Positions 24,683 to 36,247 of a stretch of 64,000 nucleotides of DNA are shown here, piece after piece. The notes beneath the pieces were generated by a model. The model searched no databases. It was not told the DNA's origin and worked only from the letters and a program-made list of their open reading frames with translations. The stretch is from Liolophura sinensis (Eukaryota > Mollusca > Polyplacophora > Chitonida > Chitonidae), in NCBI RefSeq assembly GCF_032854445.1, contig NC_088303.1, positions 10,425,501 through 10,489,500 of the forward strand, in the 5' to 3' direction. Each line of letters begins with the position of its first letter. Position 1 is the stretch's first letter. The position numbers were made by a program, and so were the translations under genes.

Positions 24683-25010
24683 CTCTTTATACTTGTAATC
24701 CTGGATCGAGTCACACCTAAGACTTTAGAATAGAGAGTTGTGGCTTCCTCGCTTGGCGTTCAGCATTGAGGGGATAGTTCAACGACTGGTTAACCCTTAT
24801 CAGTAAAATGGCGCGGGTGGGGCGCCTTACTTGCCTTCGGTAAGTCGTTTCAGTGAAGCAGCACTAGAAAAAAAGAGCGGTGAAAATCCGTCCTGCAACA
24901 AGGAGGTATATTACATACACCCTAAGGATTCCTTCGTCGTCATATGACTGAAAAATTGTTGAGCACGACGTTAAACCCCAATCACTCACTCACTCACTCT
25001 TTATACTTGT
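24683..25010 (+). mobile_element. SINE family 2 with 14-bp target-site duplication
   Basis: The insert at 24697-24996 is flanked by perfect 'ctctttatacttgt' copies (24683-24696 and 24997-25010). It begins at a B-box-like 'ggatcgagtcac', continues through 'ggcgttcagcattgagg' and 'gactggttaacc', and ends 'catatgactgaaaaattg', 'acgacgttaaaccccaat' and a (CACT)n tail. The A-box part of the tRNA-like head is missing, so the copy is 5'-truncated. Confidence 0.88.
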
Positions 25011-25071
25011 CGTCTAATTTAAAGTATGTGTGTAGCCACTCATGGTTACTACCAATATTGCCTCTCATTAG

Positions 25072-25438
25072 TGTATGCATGTATGTTTGTATGTACCTGT
25101 GGGATCTAACGTCGTACCTAGCAATTTTTCAGACATATGACGAAGAGGAGTCATTAGGTGTGTATAGATATATTGTCTCTTCTCTTGGCAGAGCCAGTCC
25201 ATGACGCCAAAGTGCTGCCGCCACTGAAGAATTCTGCTGAAGATACCAGACATGACACCCCACGCAATCACATTTCACTGACACCCAGCCAACCAGTCAT
25301 GTTTGCTTGCTCTAACCTCTCAGTGCTGAGCGCCAAGTGGGGCAGCAAAAAGTTCCATTTTAAAAATCTCTTTGGTGTGACACGATCCGGGTTTGATCCT
25401 GTGGTCTCCCAGCTTAGAGACGGGCGCTTTAAACATTA
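25072..25438 (-). mobile_element. SINE family 2, near full length
   Basis: On the minus strand it starts with a tRNA-like head ('gtggcttaatgtttaaagcg' with an A-box feel, then 'cccgtctctaagctgggaga' and 'ggatcaaacc' as B box). It runs through 'ggcgctcagcactgagagg' and 'gactggttggctgggtgtca' to 'catatgtctgaaaaattg' and a CATA-rich tail. The first bases of the head ('ctttaaa..ttaggccacag') also remain at 48012-48035 in the sister block, where the rest is missing. Confidence 0.75.
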
Positions 25439-28200
25439 AGCCACAGAAACTACATGTATCCTCTCGATTGTAATACGTAGCATAATGAACTCTAGACTGG
25501 TATGTTGGACTTTGATCTTATTTCAAGGAAAAGACAGCACGACTAATTCTATCTGTTAACGTTTATTTTCGTCAGGCCAAAACTTCGTTGCCCTTGGTTA
25601 TATCACATGGCAACCCGCCTGTATATTGGGATGTATAAATTACCTTTCAGTGTATACATACAACATACGTTTACAAACACCGTCTCATTTCTGAGCGGAA
25701 ATCTCATGTAAGCGAACTTTGCCGTGACAGTATCTATGTTTGTTTTGTTAACACGGGCAGGCGGTTTGCTATAACCCTCCTTTCTCGCGATCACTCAGAC
25801 CCGGCGCGTAAGAAATACGACCCGGACTGGCACGGGACGACAATTCGAATTATTACCAAGTCTAACGCCTGGGGCGTAATACTTACGCGCGTGCGTTGTG
25901 TACGGCGCGAGACATTAGCATCCACGCAAAGAATACATTACTCATAAGAGTAACCAGAAATCAAAGATGCATTTTTGAAAGTTTAGTTTGAGAGGAGTAC
26001 AGCACAGAACCTATATGTTTTTCCTGAAAGCAAACATTACGGATGTACGTACATGTATAAGATACAATAGGTCATCAGACAAACTAGTTTACATGCAGGA
26101 ATGTTACCTATGTTGAAACAACACGTGTTATATTTTTGTAAAAATTTGAATGAACAACATATATTTATGCAGCTGTTTCTCCATAAACATGTCCGCTAAA
26201 TTTGTAGTTCACATGCTGAATGTAACAATTATATCCCCAAAACACTTCGATATCGACTGCAAGTTGTGTAAAATCAAATCAGTTTAAGGTCGAACGGAGG
26301 TCTAGAGATCAAACCATAGTTTGTGCATAGTTTCCAGAAATAGAAGAAAAATTTTTCCCTTCCGTCTCATCAAAATTGCTGTGCAGTACATAAATTGAAA
26401 TCTGCTGGAGATATTTATTGATAAATTGTATTTTTACATGTACTATAACAATTACTATCTTCCCACAGCACTAGGGAAAATTGAGAACAAACAGTATCTC
26501 ATTTTGACATATCTTTAAGTGTGTTACGTTTGGGTAATGAAATTAATAATAAATATTTTAAGGTCGTGTGCTAAGTCATATCACAATAACACGCTGCCAC
26601 CATATTCACAAAATATTACACACTTCAACATATCCCAGTGATGTGCATGGGTGAGCGTAATTCTGCGATCCATGCTTATCTCACGTCAATGAAATGCGCC
26701 GAGCTAATATCTTATTCCCATAAAATGAAACAGATACCAAGCATTCACATTTCTGTAAGGAAAACAGGAATAGATTGATATTCTACTTAAGACACAAATT
26801 GCTATAACTGTGTGGCATAATTTGATGCCATAATTGGTTTACTGCTTCTACCATTAAGAAGTTTAACATGTCCATACCATGTAATGAGTAAATAATGGGG
26901 ATCTGAAAGGCGGGGGAAGGGGGCAGAACAACATATCTCATCCCATGACTAGAGTTCACTCGTTGACTGATCCACAGTCAAAATAAATTGTGCAGAGCCA
27001 CAAACAGCAGATAATGTCTGAGCTTCACCATCTGCGCAAATCTAGCAAACCAGCAACAGACCAGGGCGTGGAGTCTCCTCAGGGCGCAGCAGGAGAAGAG
27101 CGAGAATTGGGATGACATCTTTAGGATGCCGAGGATGAACTTACCGATTCTCGCGATAACGAGCTTTATATGTTAATGCCTCTATAGTAAACTTTCTCGA
27201 TAGATCTCTTAGTTCCGTTGTGAAGACGCAATGACCGACAGGCGGTATGTAGGCTAAGTTTCCGCAAGGCAGAAATTACGGTAAATTAACATCCACAAAG
27301 GAAACTAATGTGAAAAACCATTTCTATCTATATATAGGCTCATCCAGAAATAATTTCAGGTCTGCTTCTTGAATAGGCCGCAATCGTTGGCCACGGAGGC
27401 CATTTTCAGTTGGTTACCTAAACATCTTGTCTTGCCATTGTGGTCACGTAACTCGAACAATACGACTTCCCAGCCGAGCGATCTCGGTTGCGTTCTTCTT
27501 GAGTGAGCTCGTTGATATCGAACCAATAATGTAAAAACAGTTGATATAGTACATAATTATTTCTGAGTAGTTTGAGACGCTATTTACTTAGTAAGTGTTT
27601 TTAACGGGTGTCCATGCATGTTACATGGTTCAGTTTACCCGCCCCTTGTAATCCTGTCTATGTACTATGTACTATAATGTACACCTGTTCGCATGGGAGA
27701 CATTGATTATGTTTACTTAAGTCCAGTTATATACCCTGCCCATATATGTGTGTCCTTTGTAGATTCATAATGATGGATATTTTCATGGTTATGGTGATTT
27801 TGTTTTGTTTTGCTTGTAAATGGTTTAGTCTAATTTGGTATAGGTCACAATCTGTGTAGTTATAGTACATGTATATGGGGATGAATTATGTACCATTATA
27901 ATCCATCAGGTGAATTATGGAGTCAGCCTAATGGTTTTCAATAATACTTGTAAGTCCTGTGTATTTTAAATATAAGACTGCCTTTGTGTATGGAAAATAT
28001 ACGAAATGGAAATGACATCTCATTTGATTTGTCCTGGCAAATTATTTTCATCGTTTAGATGTACCAGCTGTACTACTGAACCAGTTTTATTTATACAGAA
28101 GTGTTAAGAACATGTACAAACATATATTGCGTTGTATTTTTCGTCAGGGTGGGTACATTTAGTGTAGCTATAATGGATATGTTGTGTTGAACATATATAC
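25439..28200. other. End of FUT-A block, then featureless spacer
   Basis: To about 25675 the sequence matches 48020-48280 ('ccacagaaactacatgta', 'cgtcaggccaaaacttcgtt'). From there to 28200 I found no gene, repeat or element. Confidence 0.5.
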
Positions 28201-29065
28201 CAATGGCTTGGCGCACACCATGTAATAGAATGGAGCTTGTCGCCAAAAAACTACAGCCATCATCAACATCAGTCTGCATAGAGATTCGGACATTTGCATT
28301 CTCCCCACGCCCTAGAATATCAACCATACAGTACACAGCAATGGCAGTACATCTTTCGTTCAGATGGTTCAGATCTGTATGGTGGTGTTCAGTACCGTGT
28401 AATGTCTGGTGTCTTCGACAGGATAGTTCAGGGATGGCAACGCTTTGGCGGCATGTCTCAATCCACAGAAATAGGTAAATTCGCACTTCCACGTAAATTC
28501 CTCAGATGAAATATAACATTGGCACCCGGGTGACAATCGGTCGTACACTGAGAAATGGTTGTATCCACCCGCTCTACAAGCTATAATCTCCCCATGGGAA
28601 CCGTGCCCTAAAGCAGAGCTTTCAAAATGACTGCATCGAGATGCACGAATGATTAACCAGTTCTCCGTAACAAAATCCCTTCTTTTAAAATGAGCTTTCC
28701 CGACAGGAAAATCTCAGGTTATAGATTACTCACACACTGCAAACTTGCACTTACTATTTGGGCTATCTATACACTTGAACAACATACTGCAATCCTCTAG
28801 TTTTGACGGACATACACAATAAATATGTTTAAAACAATTCACAGCTGATTCTAGGGCGACCTTTTTTGCCATAAAGAGAAGGCATAAATACACTGACAGT
28901 GAGCATCCAGGAAGATCGCCCGGGTTAGATGTACCCACAAAAAAGTCTCAATAAAGTTTCAAGAAATTCAATAAAAAAACCAGGTGAAAATATCACTGGA
29001 CTTATTCCGAAAACAACAACGATTCCACGCCCATCGAATTCCATGTCCATCGATTACATTTACAA

Positions 29066-30223
29066 TCACCTATAGGTAAACAAATCACTGATGTTTTTCC
29101 GAAAACAACAATGATTCCACGCTGTACAGAATACATTTTGGTGGTCATAAGGACATGTATCGTGTGAGTACCAAGCTTCTAAGTCGGTGTAGACTTGGGG
29201 AGGTAAAGACGAATTATGCACAGCTGCACACAGATCGCACCAAGCCGGATGTGGTGGAAGGGTGCTCTTCCAATTTCCATTTGTGTGCACATCACTCAGT
29301 GTCACCCTGTAGTTCTTCCTCCAGTTGTGATACTCCATATATAGCTGGTCGTCTTTGTCTAACTTAACCAGGTAAGCAGCTAATTCCTTCGGGGAAGAAA
29401 AGTCAGCCGTGTTTATATAAGAGCCAGGGGGCGCTACTAGTTTGTAATCACTGGGCGATGATCCCCCCATTACAACTGGAACAGCTTCAAATGTCATCAA
29501 GGCGGTCCAGAATTTCTCAGAGATGTAATTCCGACAGTTACCATTTTCAAACGCGAGATAAAATTTGTATTTCTTCATAGCCGCGTCATTACATTTGGAC
29601 TCCGAACACACGTTTCCTGCGCATTTTCCGAAGAAATCTAAACGCATGTGCGTTTGGAGTTCCTGGATATACTCAAGACGGTTGTTGGTGGGAAAACAGT
29701 TAGAACTCCTTGCCACAGCTAGTTTTGTTTTGGCCATAATGTTAATGTAAGAAAAGGTGTCATTTTCCGAGAGACGTTTAAAATGGTTGTAAGAATATAC
29801 AAAATCCGAATCCTCTCTGTAAGTCATTGTCCAATTGAAAAGATTGTTATACCTTTGTGGTTGTATGCCAGTGAAATAAGGTGGCTCCAAGTTAAATAGC
29901 AGCCATCTTTGATGTGGCCATTTTCGGGACGGTATCCGGCCGTCGTGCATATTTCTAGGGTGAAATACCACAACGTCACTTCTCTTCAGTAGTTTTCTGT
30001 CCGTGGTAAATCCACAGCTTGAGACGGGACAATGTTTGAAAATATCATCTTTTAACCAGACGGCAGATTGAAAGTAATGTGTCCACTGTAAAATAAATTT
30101 CTTCTTGCCACCATGTGGTGGGGGTATGTGGATAACACCCCAATACCGGCGCAGGTATGTTGACTTCTGTGGACCGTCCTTCTCCGTACTACGATCCATG
30201 CATTCTTTTCTGTCACTTTTCAT
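29066..30223 (-). CDS. Alpha-1,3-fucosyltransferase paralogue with deleted 5' end (FUT copy B)
   Basis: Very similar to copy A from the stem onward, with no stop or frameshift for 385 codons after the first in-frame ATG (30221-30223). The catalytic hallmarks are complete: NWTMTYREDSD (130-140), FENGNC (225-230), YISEKFW (233-239), VPVVMGG and the cysteine-rich end. What is missing is the front. Homology to A continues upstream only to about 30250, where about 75 bp present in A (roughly 21210-21284) are gone. The lost piece holds the splice acceptor, the ATG and the first 11 codons. The remaining upstream codons read CFLDWCHFL, a poor membrane anchor, and a stop follows. From the available ATG the enzyme would be soluble and cytosolic, away from its Golgi substrates. 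It is either a young pseudogene or uses a new upstream exon; a weak acceptor-like TTAG lies at about 30266-30269. Confidence 0.7.
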   Translation of the reverse strand: MKSDRKECMDRSTEKDGPQKSTYLRRYWGVIHIPPPHGGKKKFILQWTHYFQSAVWLKDDIFKHCPVSSCGFTTDRKLLKRSDVVVFHPRNMHDGRIPSRKWPHQRWLLFNLEPPYFTGIQPQRYNNLFNWTMTYREDSDFVYSYNHFKRLSENDTFSYINIMAKTKLAVARSSNCFPTNNRLEYIQELQTHMRLDFFGKCAGNVCSESKCNDAAMKKYKFYLAFENGNCRNYISEKFWTALMTFEAVPVVMGGSSPSDYKLVAPPGSYINTADFSSPKELAAYLVKLDKDDQLYMEYHNWRKNYRVTLSDVHTNGNWKSTLPPHPAWCDLCAAVHNSSLPPQVYTDLEAWYSHDTCPYDHQNVFCTAWNHCCFRKNISDLFTYR

Positions 30224-30489
30224 CAAAAAGTGACACCAGTCCAAAAAACACACATTGACATTGACCTAACTGAGGCTCCAGTTTTTAGTTACATTATAAG
30301 TTCCTTATGAACTATCCCAAATGTATACGTTGTGCAGGGGAGGGGTGTCAGGTGCTGGGTAACTACAGTTAGAACTAGAATAGGTCTCCGAACAGCAGAT
30401 TCTAGGCCGGGATCCCGGATCAGATCGAGGAAGTTTTCCGGAACCAATAATACACGGCCCCAATAACAGCAAGTTTATATTTCAACGTC

Positions 30490-30754
30490 GGGGCCTCCGT
30501 GGCTCAGTCGGTTAGCGCGCTAGCGCAGCGTAATGACCCAGCAGCCTCTCACCAATGCGGTCGCTGTGAGTTCAAGTCCAGCTCATGCTGGCTTCCTCTC
30601 CGGCCGTAAGTGGGAAGGTCTGTCAGCAACCTGCGGATGGTCGTGGGTTTCCCCCGGGCTGTACCCGGTTTCCACCCACCATAATGCTGGCCACCGTCGT
30701 GTCGGTGAAATATTCTTGAGTACGGCGTAAAACACCAATCAGATAAATAAATAA
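30490..30754 (+). mobile_element. SINE family 1, full length, with 13-bp target-site duplication
   Basis: Flanked by perfect 'atatttcaacgtc' at 30477-30489 and 30755-30767. The tRNA-derived head carries an A box (tggctcagtcgg, 30500-30511) and a B box (agttcaagtcc, 30569-30579) for RNA polymerase III. The body includes 'caacctgcggatggtcgtgg' and 'cccaccataatgctggcc', and the tail is 'gtacggcgtaaaacaccaat' plus (AAAT)n. At 265 bp it is the reference copy for this family here. The head departs from a foldable tRNA in its anticodon region, so it is not a tRNA gene. Confidence 0.93.
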
Positions 30755-30761
30755 ATATTTC

Positions 30762-30910
30762 AACGTCTCAATTCACGACCAGCCATGCACAGACTGACTG
30801 CTTTGCGGATAGCCCGGCCGTTGTCAAAAAGCGAACACCTGAACCACGGCACACGGTTAGCGTATAGTAGGAAGACAAGGTCTGCGCAAAACAAAGCTAA
30901 CTTTTGGAAA
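30762..30910. repeat. Direct repeat with 32826-32990
   Basis: 'gccatgcacagactgact', 'ggccgttgtcaaaaagc' and 'gaccacggcac' recur in the same order at 32826-32990. The second copy carries about 35 extra bp ('cgatatctgtccatcaccct'). It lacks the SINE found at the left edge of the first, so it serves as an empty site. Confidence 0.8.
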
Positions 30911-31404
30911 TACATACACAAGATACACTGTTTGAGCCAATTGCAACTGCAGTGCAAACCAGAAAATTAGGAGGAAATATATGAGACATACTCTTCGCAG
31001 CCATCCATACATTGCATTACACTATATAGCTTGTATATGTAAATGTGCCAAATGTGTTAAATCTGCCTTTGGACATTATTTGAAAACGTGACACAAATCA
31101 ACGATTTTCAGCACACATAGAGTACATGTGTAGGGCTTTGTACTCAGTGATTTTAAGCTTTACAGCTGTAAAGGTTTCCTCTCACCAGACCTCCAAATAT
31201 GGTGGAAATTGCGCCTTTTCGCGTTTTGATGGCGATTTGCGGTAAAACCATACGTTGCCGGAAGGAAAGGAAAGTCCAGATTCATGATCAGGACGTCAAA
31301 CTACTTCGGGTAGCATGCTTACAATGTTCGTGCGTTCATCCAGGTCGTAAAAGCATTTAAAATGGGTCATATAACATGGGGACGTCACAGCAGCCTTAAG
31401 ACCT

Positions 31405-32160
31405 TGTTATGTGAACAACTACTGTCAGCTTCTAAATTTAGCTTGCCACTGTTTACATATGCTGAGTTCAGGGCCTGCTGTTTGCCGCTGCCTTAGAATG
31501 TTCCAGAACACGCTCAGTTCGGGGCCGGTTTGTTTACAACAGGTGTTCAAGAATTTTCTAATTCTAGACAATTCCACCAGTCTATGTAAGACCTATGAAA
31601 ACAGGTCAAAGGAGAAGAAAGGAGAATTATTGGGAGTTTTGGATGATTTCGCTGTGTGTTACTTTAGTAGGCCTACTGTGCTGAATTTTGGTGTCTTAAT
31701 AGCCTCTGGCTTTGTTATATCCTATCTCCACCGAGCACTTGTTCAGTCTGAACTTGTATATTTAATTTGTGCTCTTGTGTATACAGTGCTTATTAGTACA
31801 CGGACCCTTTCTGTGGAATTTTGTGTATATTTCGTCATACACTCAGATATACTGTGAATACTTTCTCTCTTGTAAATATTGTCTCTGTGCATTTTTAAGC
31901 ATTGTGGAGTATATGCGCCCGTTTGGACTTGACACCGTTGTACATGTAAGTACTTTAGTATTTGTATAGATACTGCTATCATTTCTTGTTAAACTTAAGT
32001 TCTTTAGTATTTGTATAAGTCTTGTTATCTGATCTTGTTAAACCTAATAAATTGTTGAAAAATAAAATCTGCTGGTTTTGGTTACTTTTTTGTGCGGCTA
32101 AACTGTCGTGTATTTCGAACTTGCCATCTCTTTATAATACAGACAGTTTGGGTCGTAACA
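31405..32160 (+). mobile_element. Solo LTR (copy 1), 756 bp
   Basis: Begins TGTTATG and ends GTAACA, an inverted TGTTA...TAACA terminus, and is bounded by the 4-bp duplication 'acct' (31401-31404 and 32161-32164). Polyadenylation signals AATAAA lie at 32046-32051 and 32061-32066, near the 3' end as expected for the R region. A ~50-bp tandem duplication ('ctttagtatttgtata') precedes them. No internal retroviral-like sequence adjoins it. The 148-codon frame inside is a by-product, not a gene. Confidence 0.9.
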
Positions 32161-32164
32161 ACCT

Positions 32165-33504
32165 TTAAATTCACAACATTTTCAACCCCTGACAAATTAC
32201 CTAAGGTAGGGCAGGAGAAATGAAAGAAAGAAAAAAAACAAAAAAACGCGGCGCAATCTGCCCCTGATGTCCATTTCCCGACGTCAATCATCTTCGCCGC
32301 TCGACTGCCCCAGACACATCTGCGTCACACCACAGAGCTGGGAGGCGGTTAGCGTTTAAATCCTTGTGTAATTAGTTCAAGTCGGAGAAAATTTCGCCAG
32401 CATCTCCGCTACCATCCACTCTATTTTATGTATCACTATGTCCCCAAGGCAGTCGCTATTCTCACTTCAAATTTACATAAACATATTCTTTAAGCTTATA
32501 TCTTTCATATGAGAGCATATGTTATTGGTCGAAAATCACGCCTTTTCTTTAATGCTTATAGGCTTATCTTTCATATGAGAGCATAATTCTTTGGTCAAAA
32601 TATCAATACATAACCAGATACACAGCAGTTAAACTTTAAATGCGACCGTACACCGTTTGTCACTGAAGCAGTCGGCCGGACATTCGCATTCCCAATAGAT
32701 CGGCGAGCTTTATGCTGCTGCGCTATGCCCAGTACAAAACACCCATTTCTTCTCAGGCTTAGCATGCTTTTTGCAAGAAATAACGCATAAAACACGGCCC
32801 TTGCAGCAGCAGGTTTGTACTTTCCACGTCTCAATCAATGAGCTGCCATGCACAGACTGACTCCTCTACTGATAGCTCGGCCGTTGTCAGAAAGCCAACA
32901 CCTTGACCACGGCACCTGTCGATATCTGTCCATCACCCTGGCATGGTTGGCGTATAAAGAACACAAGGTGTGGGCAAAGCAAAGTTAACTTTTACAGGTC
33001 CACGTCATTTGTTGTTCTAGTTATCATTCTAAGCCATCAAATACAGGACAGCATAGCTGTATGTCATCGTACAACCGTTTCGAGAGATCATGGATAGTGG
33101 AGCAGAAAGCATCAGGTCAAATACTATAAACGCAGTCTAGTTCCATCTAACTCCATTGTAAAACCAACAGGATTACCCATGTGATTAGGATTTTTCAAAA
33201 CAAAAACGGTCTTGTCATTTAAACGCTTCTAGCGAGAAAATTATTGATCGTAGCTCAAATCCGTTGGCATACTCCAGAAAGAGCATATCTTGGGCTACAA
33301 TTTGGTGCAAGTTGCACATTTCAGCTCCCATAGTTCTCGAATTACAGGTCATTGAGATTACGTAACTACGTTTCGTTTTTTTACTATATCTCAAAAAGTT
33401 ACAGAATCGGCGGCTCGAAATACACCAGAATATGTTACAAAAATATGAAATTTCAAAACATTTTGTGACGTCACAAGTTTGACCAATGGCTAGCTTCCTA
33501 AATT
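32165..33504. other. Spacer between solo LTR and FUT flank
   Basis: Apart from the direct repeat at 32826-32990 and a short local duplication of 'tatctttcatatgagagcat' (32500-32590) I see nothing recognisable. Confidence 0.4.
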
Positions 33505-35100
33505 CAATGATGGTTATTTTAAAGTAAAAGTCAGTATAAACTAAAGCAAGTCTCATCATACATGCCGTGGAACATTGTGACTAGTAGTGGCTTCACTTTT
33601 ATAAAACGTTTTTGAAGAAAATTAATTGTATTTGCTCAGTTAGGTGGTTACCAAGGTGGCCTTTAAAGGCTGTATTGACATCAGTGTTAGCTCATGACGA
33701 TACCTTTCTTGTGTGTTCTAAACCATGTATTTGCAGTCAAAATAGCTGCTTATATGTAATCACACATTCAATGCATGTCACAAGAATAGGCAAATGTAAA
33801 CGTAGTAGTCCTTGTGGAGTTTTAAATCCAAAGTTAAAAGTTAACGTTTAGACGTCCCTAATGATAATCAAATAAATATATCTCATATATTCTTCATTGT
33901 TAGAAATTACTCTCACGGCTGTTAGGTGGTGTATCTCTCACCCCTGTGGCTGAGGTCCGAATGTGCATTTGTCACTCTCATGGCTGAGGTCAGAAGGTGT
34001 CTCTCACACTCTTGATTGAGGTTAAGAGGTGTCTCACTCTCATGGCTGCTGACAGGGGGTGAATATATTGAAGATGACTCGGGGGAATAAAACGCCAAGG
34101 GGCTTGATTTATTCTTCCGGATGTAATATTAATTTATTTCTTAGAGAACAGAAAAGTGAAAAATACACATTGACTCGGTGGAAAAATAACGATAATGACT
34201 CTACAACAAGATATGCAATAAACAATTTCAACAGGAATAAAAACTTTCAAAATAGCACTATTGAAAGTAATAACAATACCAACGCCACAAAGCATTAACA
34301 ATGTTTGTCACAGACCTATATGTATTGTTTTAAATTTTTTCTCAAATAACGGCAATGAATTACATGATTTTAAATCAGTGGGTAACCTATACCATTCACC
34401 ATTACTTTTGATGCCAGTAGTGTAAAAGAATACAAAAAATGGCAAATGAACGATAATTGTCTACTAGTGAGCGTTCATTTGCCTTGTGAACAGGTGCTAG
34501 TTTGGCAATCTTCTTTTGTGTTGGGGAAGCCCCGGTAATAAATGACAAATTAAGTAAGAAAGATAAGACTCATGTCTATTGGGATTTGAAACATTTAAGT
34601 AAAGAAGCGCTCGATATAATATGTCCCTGGACTACTGTTTTTAGACCAGCAATTAAGATTTTCAATTTTAAACGCTAAACAAGCCTGTAAACTGTAGTAG
34701 TTGGTGAAGGCAGATATTCTTTAAAGCTAATTTCGGTTAAAGTAACTTATCATCTGATTTAGTTGGAGTATTAATAAAATATGCGTTTAAACCATATGCT
34801 GTAGATTAGGTACATGATGTTACATTACCGTTACTGACAACTGAGACAGGCAACTTTTAGACCTGGATTTATTTAACAATTCATTTAATGTTTTCCATGT
34901 ATCTTTAATAATGTTACGTGCTGTAAAACATTTTCTTAGCAGAACTGAGAGTGGGATTTAATTTAAATTTAAATTTCTGTTGTGTTTCTATAAATATTAG
35001 TAGCTTCCTGATTTTTCTGTGATAAATGGTCGATACATTTGGCTTTCTATCTAATAGATAATAGATTTCATCTCCATTTGGCTTTGGACAGATTGTATAT
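33505..35100 (+). repeat. FUT 5'-flank duplication, copy beside B
   Basis: Counterpart of 21560-23210, including the 34-bp minisatellite (33905-34060). It is interrupted at about 35100 by an LTR retrotransposon, and the homology resumes at about 41668 ('gtatactacgtagg'). Confidence 0.9.
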
Positions 35101-35101
35101 T

Positions 35102-36247
35102 TGGCCCCGTCGGAACTGATTTCAGTGGCGTTTTGACCCGGAGAGAGGGAGAGAGGGAAATGACGCAGATGTAACAGCATTCGGTGTGAAGAGCTGTACT
35201 GAACGCTGGGACTGTGCCTTACAACATGTCAAGTAAAGAATGATTGATTGCATGTAAATAAGTCTTGTGTAATACACAGTTGTTCCTATTTTACAATACT
35301 CTTAGAACACTAACAGTCTCTACTTTTGCCAGTATTGTCGCTAACTATTGCATCATACTTTCAGACTAAATGTCTCTTTTTCACACATGAATCCCATGAA
35401 TTCACAACTAAAACCAACAAACAAAACTTGTGAAATCCAACATACAACTTACATATGAACTATCATTTTACCAATAAGAGTGGCCAGTGACTCTCAACAT
35501 AATTATACACGCAGTGTAATATACTGTAAAACAAATCTTAGGTTCCACAGTACACATTTACTACACCAGTAATTAACCTCACCCTATATCTTATACATCA
35601 TCATTATAGATTAAACTGCACAGAAGAGTTATGTCCCCTGAACTGCACTTGGCAATAGACCCCCATTAATTTTCCATAGTCGACAATGTTAACGTTTAGC
35701 GCTGTAGCTCAGCCCGAAACATTCCGTGGCTAATAAGCTTTGGTGCATACCTGACCCAGCCTGTGAGAAAGAAGCCATTAAAATCTTGACACTGGTTGAC
35801 CGTCAAAATCTGCACCTTTCTCTGCCGACGGCTGGGAGGGGTGCCTAGCAACGCCAGTGGGGCGTCACTCGCAGCCTCATCACCACCTATCTCCTTGTGT
35901 CCTCTCGCCCAGAATTTCAAGCTTTCATCATTAAAACTCATACCTGTCCAAAGCGTAGACAATTTCCACCATTTTGATACCAAGCTTGCACCTGTACACC
36001 AAAAACGGCAGGCTGGCAGGAAAAAAAACAGACTTTACACCCTAAAACACGTACAATTACATTCGAAAAACGGAAGTTGTAATGGGGGTCTGTGTCCTAG
36101 CATAATCAATTGAGATTGTGTAATGATTACACCATTAATATCTGAGTTATCTCCCATTTACCATAATATGCACACTTATGGCGCAAAACGATATTTTTAC
36201 TCTTAATTAATAATAAAACGGGTCTCTAACATTTTACCACATTATCA
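35102..36247 (-). mobile_element. 3' LTR of the Gypsy-type element, with a nested insertion
   Basis: Matches 40525-41667 in two blocks: 35115-35655 with 40535-41075, and 36092-36247 with 41510-41667. Between the blocks this copy carries the short inverted-repeat element at 35657-36091. The inner end is CA at 36246-36247 ('cacattatca'), immediately followed by a purine-rich tract on the minus strand (gggagatgggagta), the expected primer site for plus-strand synthesis. The outer end near 35102 is approximate. Confidence 0.75.
35657..36091. mobile_element. Short inverted-repeat element (MITE-like), 435 bp
   Basis: The left end 'agacccccattaattttcc' (35657-35675) is inverted at the right end as 'ggaagttgtaatgggggtct' (36072-36091); the outer 12 bases match perfectly. 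It sits inside an LTR whose partner lacks it. A second copy at about 45925-46320 has the same right end but no matching left end. A 95-codon minus frame covers part of it; the second copy does not keep that frame open. A cut-and-paste non-autonomous transposon is the simplest reading. Confidence 0.6.

Noticed and set aside
28091-28509. 133-codon minus frame and 91/71-codon plus frames
   Set aside because: They overlap a diverged SINE family 2 fragment and the duplicated FUT 3' flank; no domain, and the frames are not kept in the A copy.
30490-30580. tRNA gene at the SINE head
   Set aside because: A and B boxes are present, but the anticodon stem does not pair convincingly and the sequence continues into the SINE body with target-site duplications outside.
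35696-35983. 95-codon minus frame in the short inverted-repeat element
   Set aside because: The second copy at 45925-46320 does not keep it open, so it is unlikely to be a transposase or an exon.
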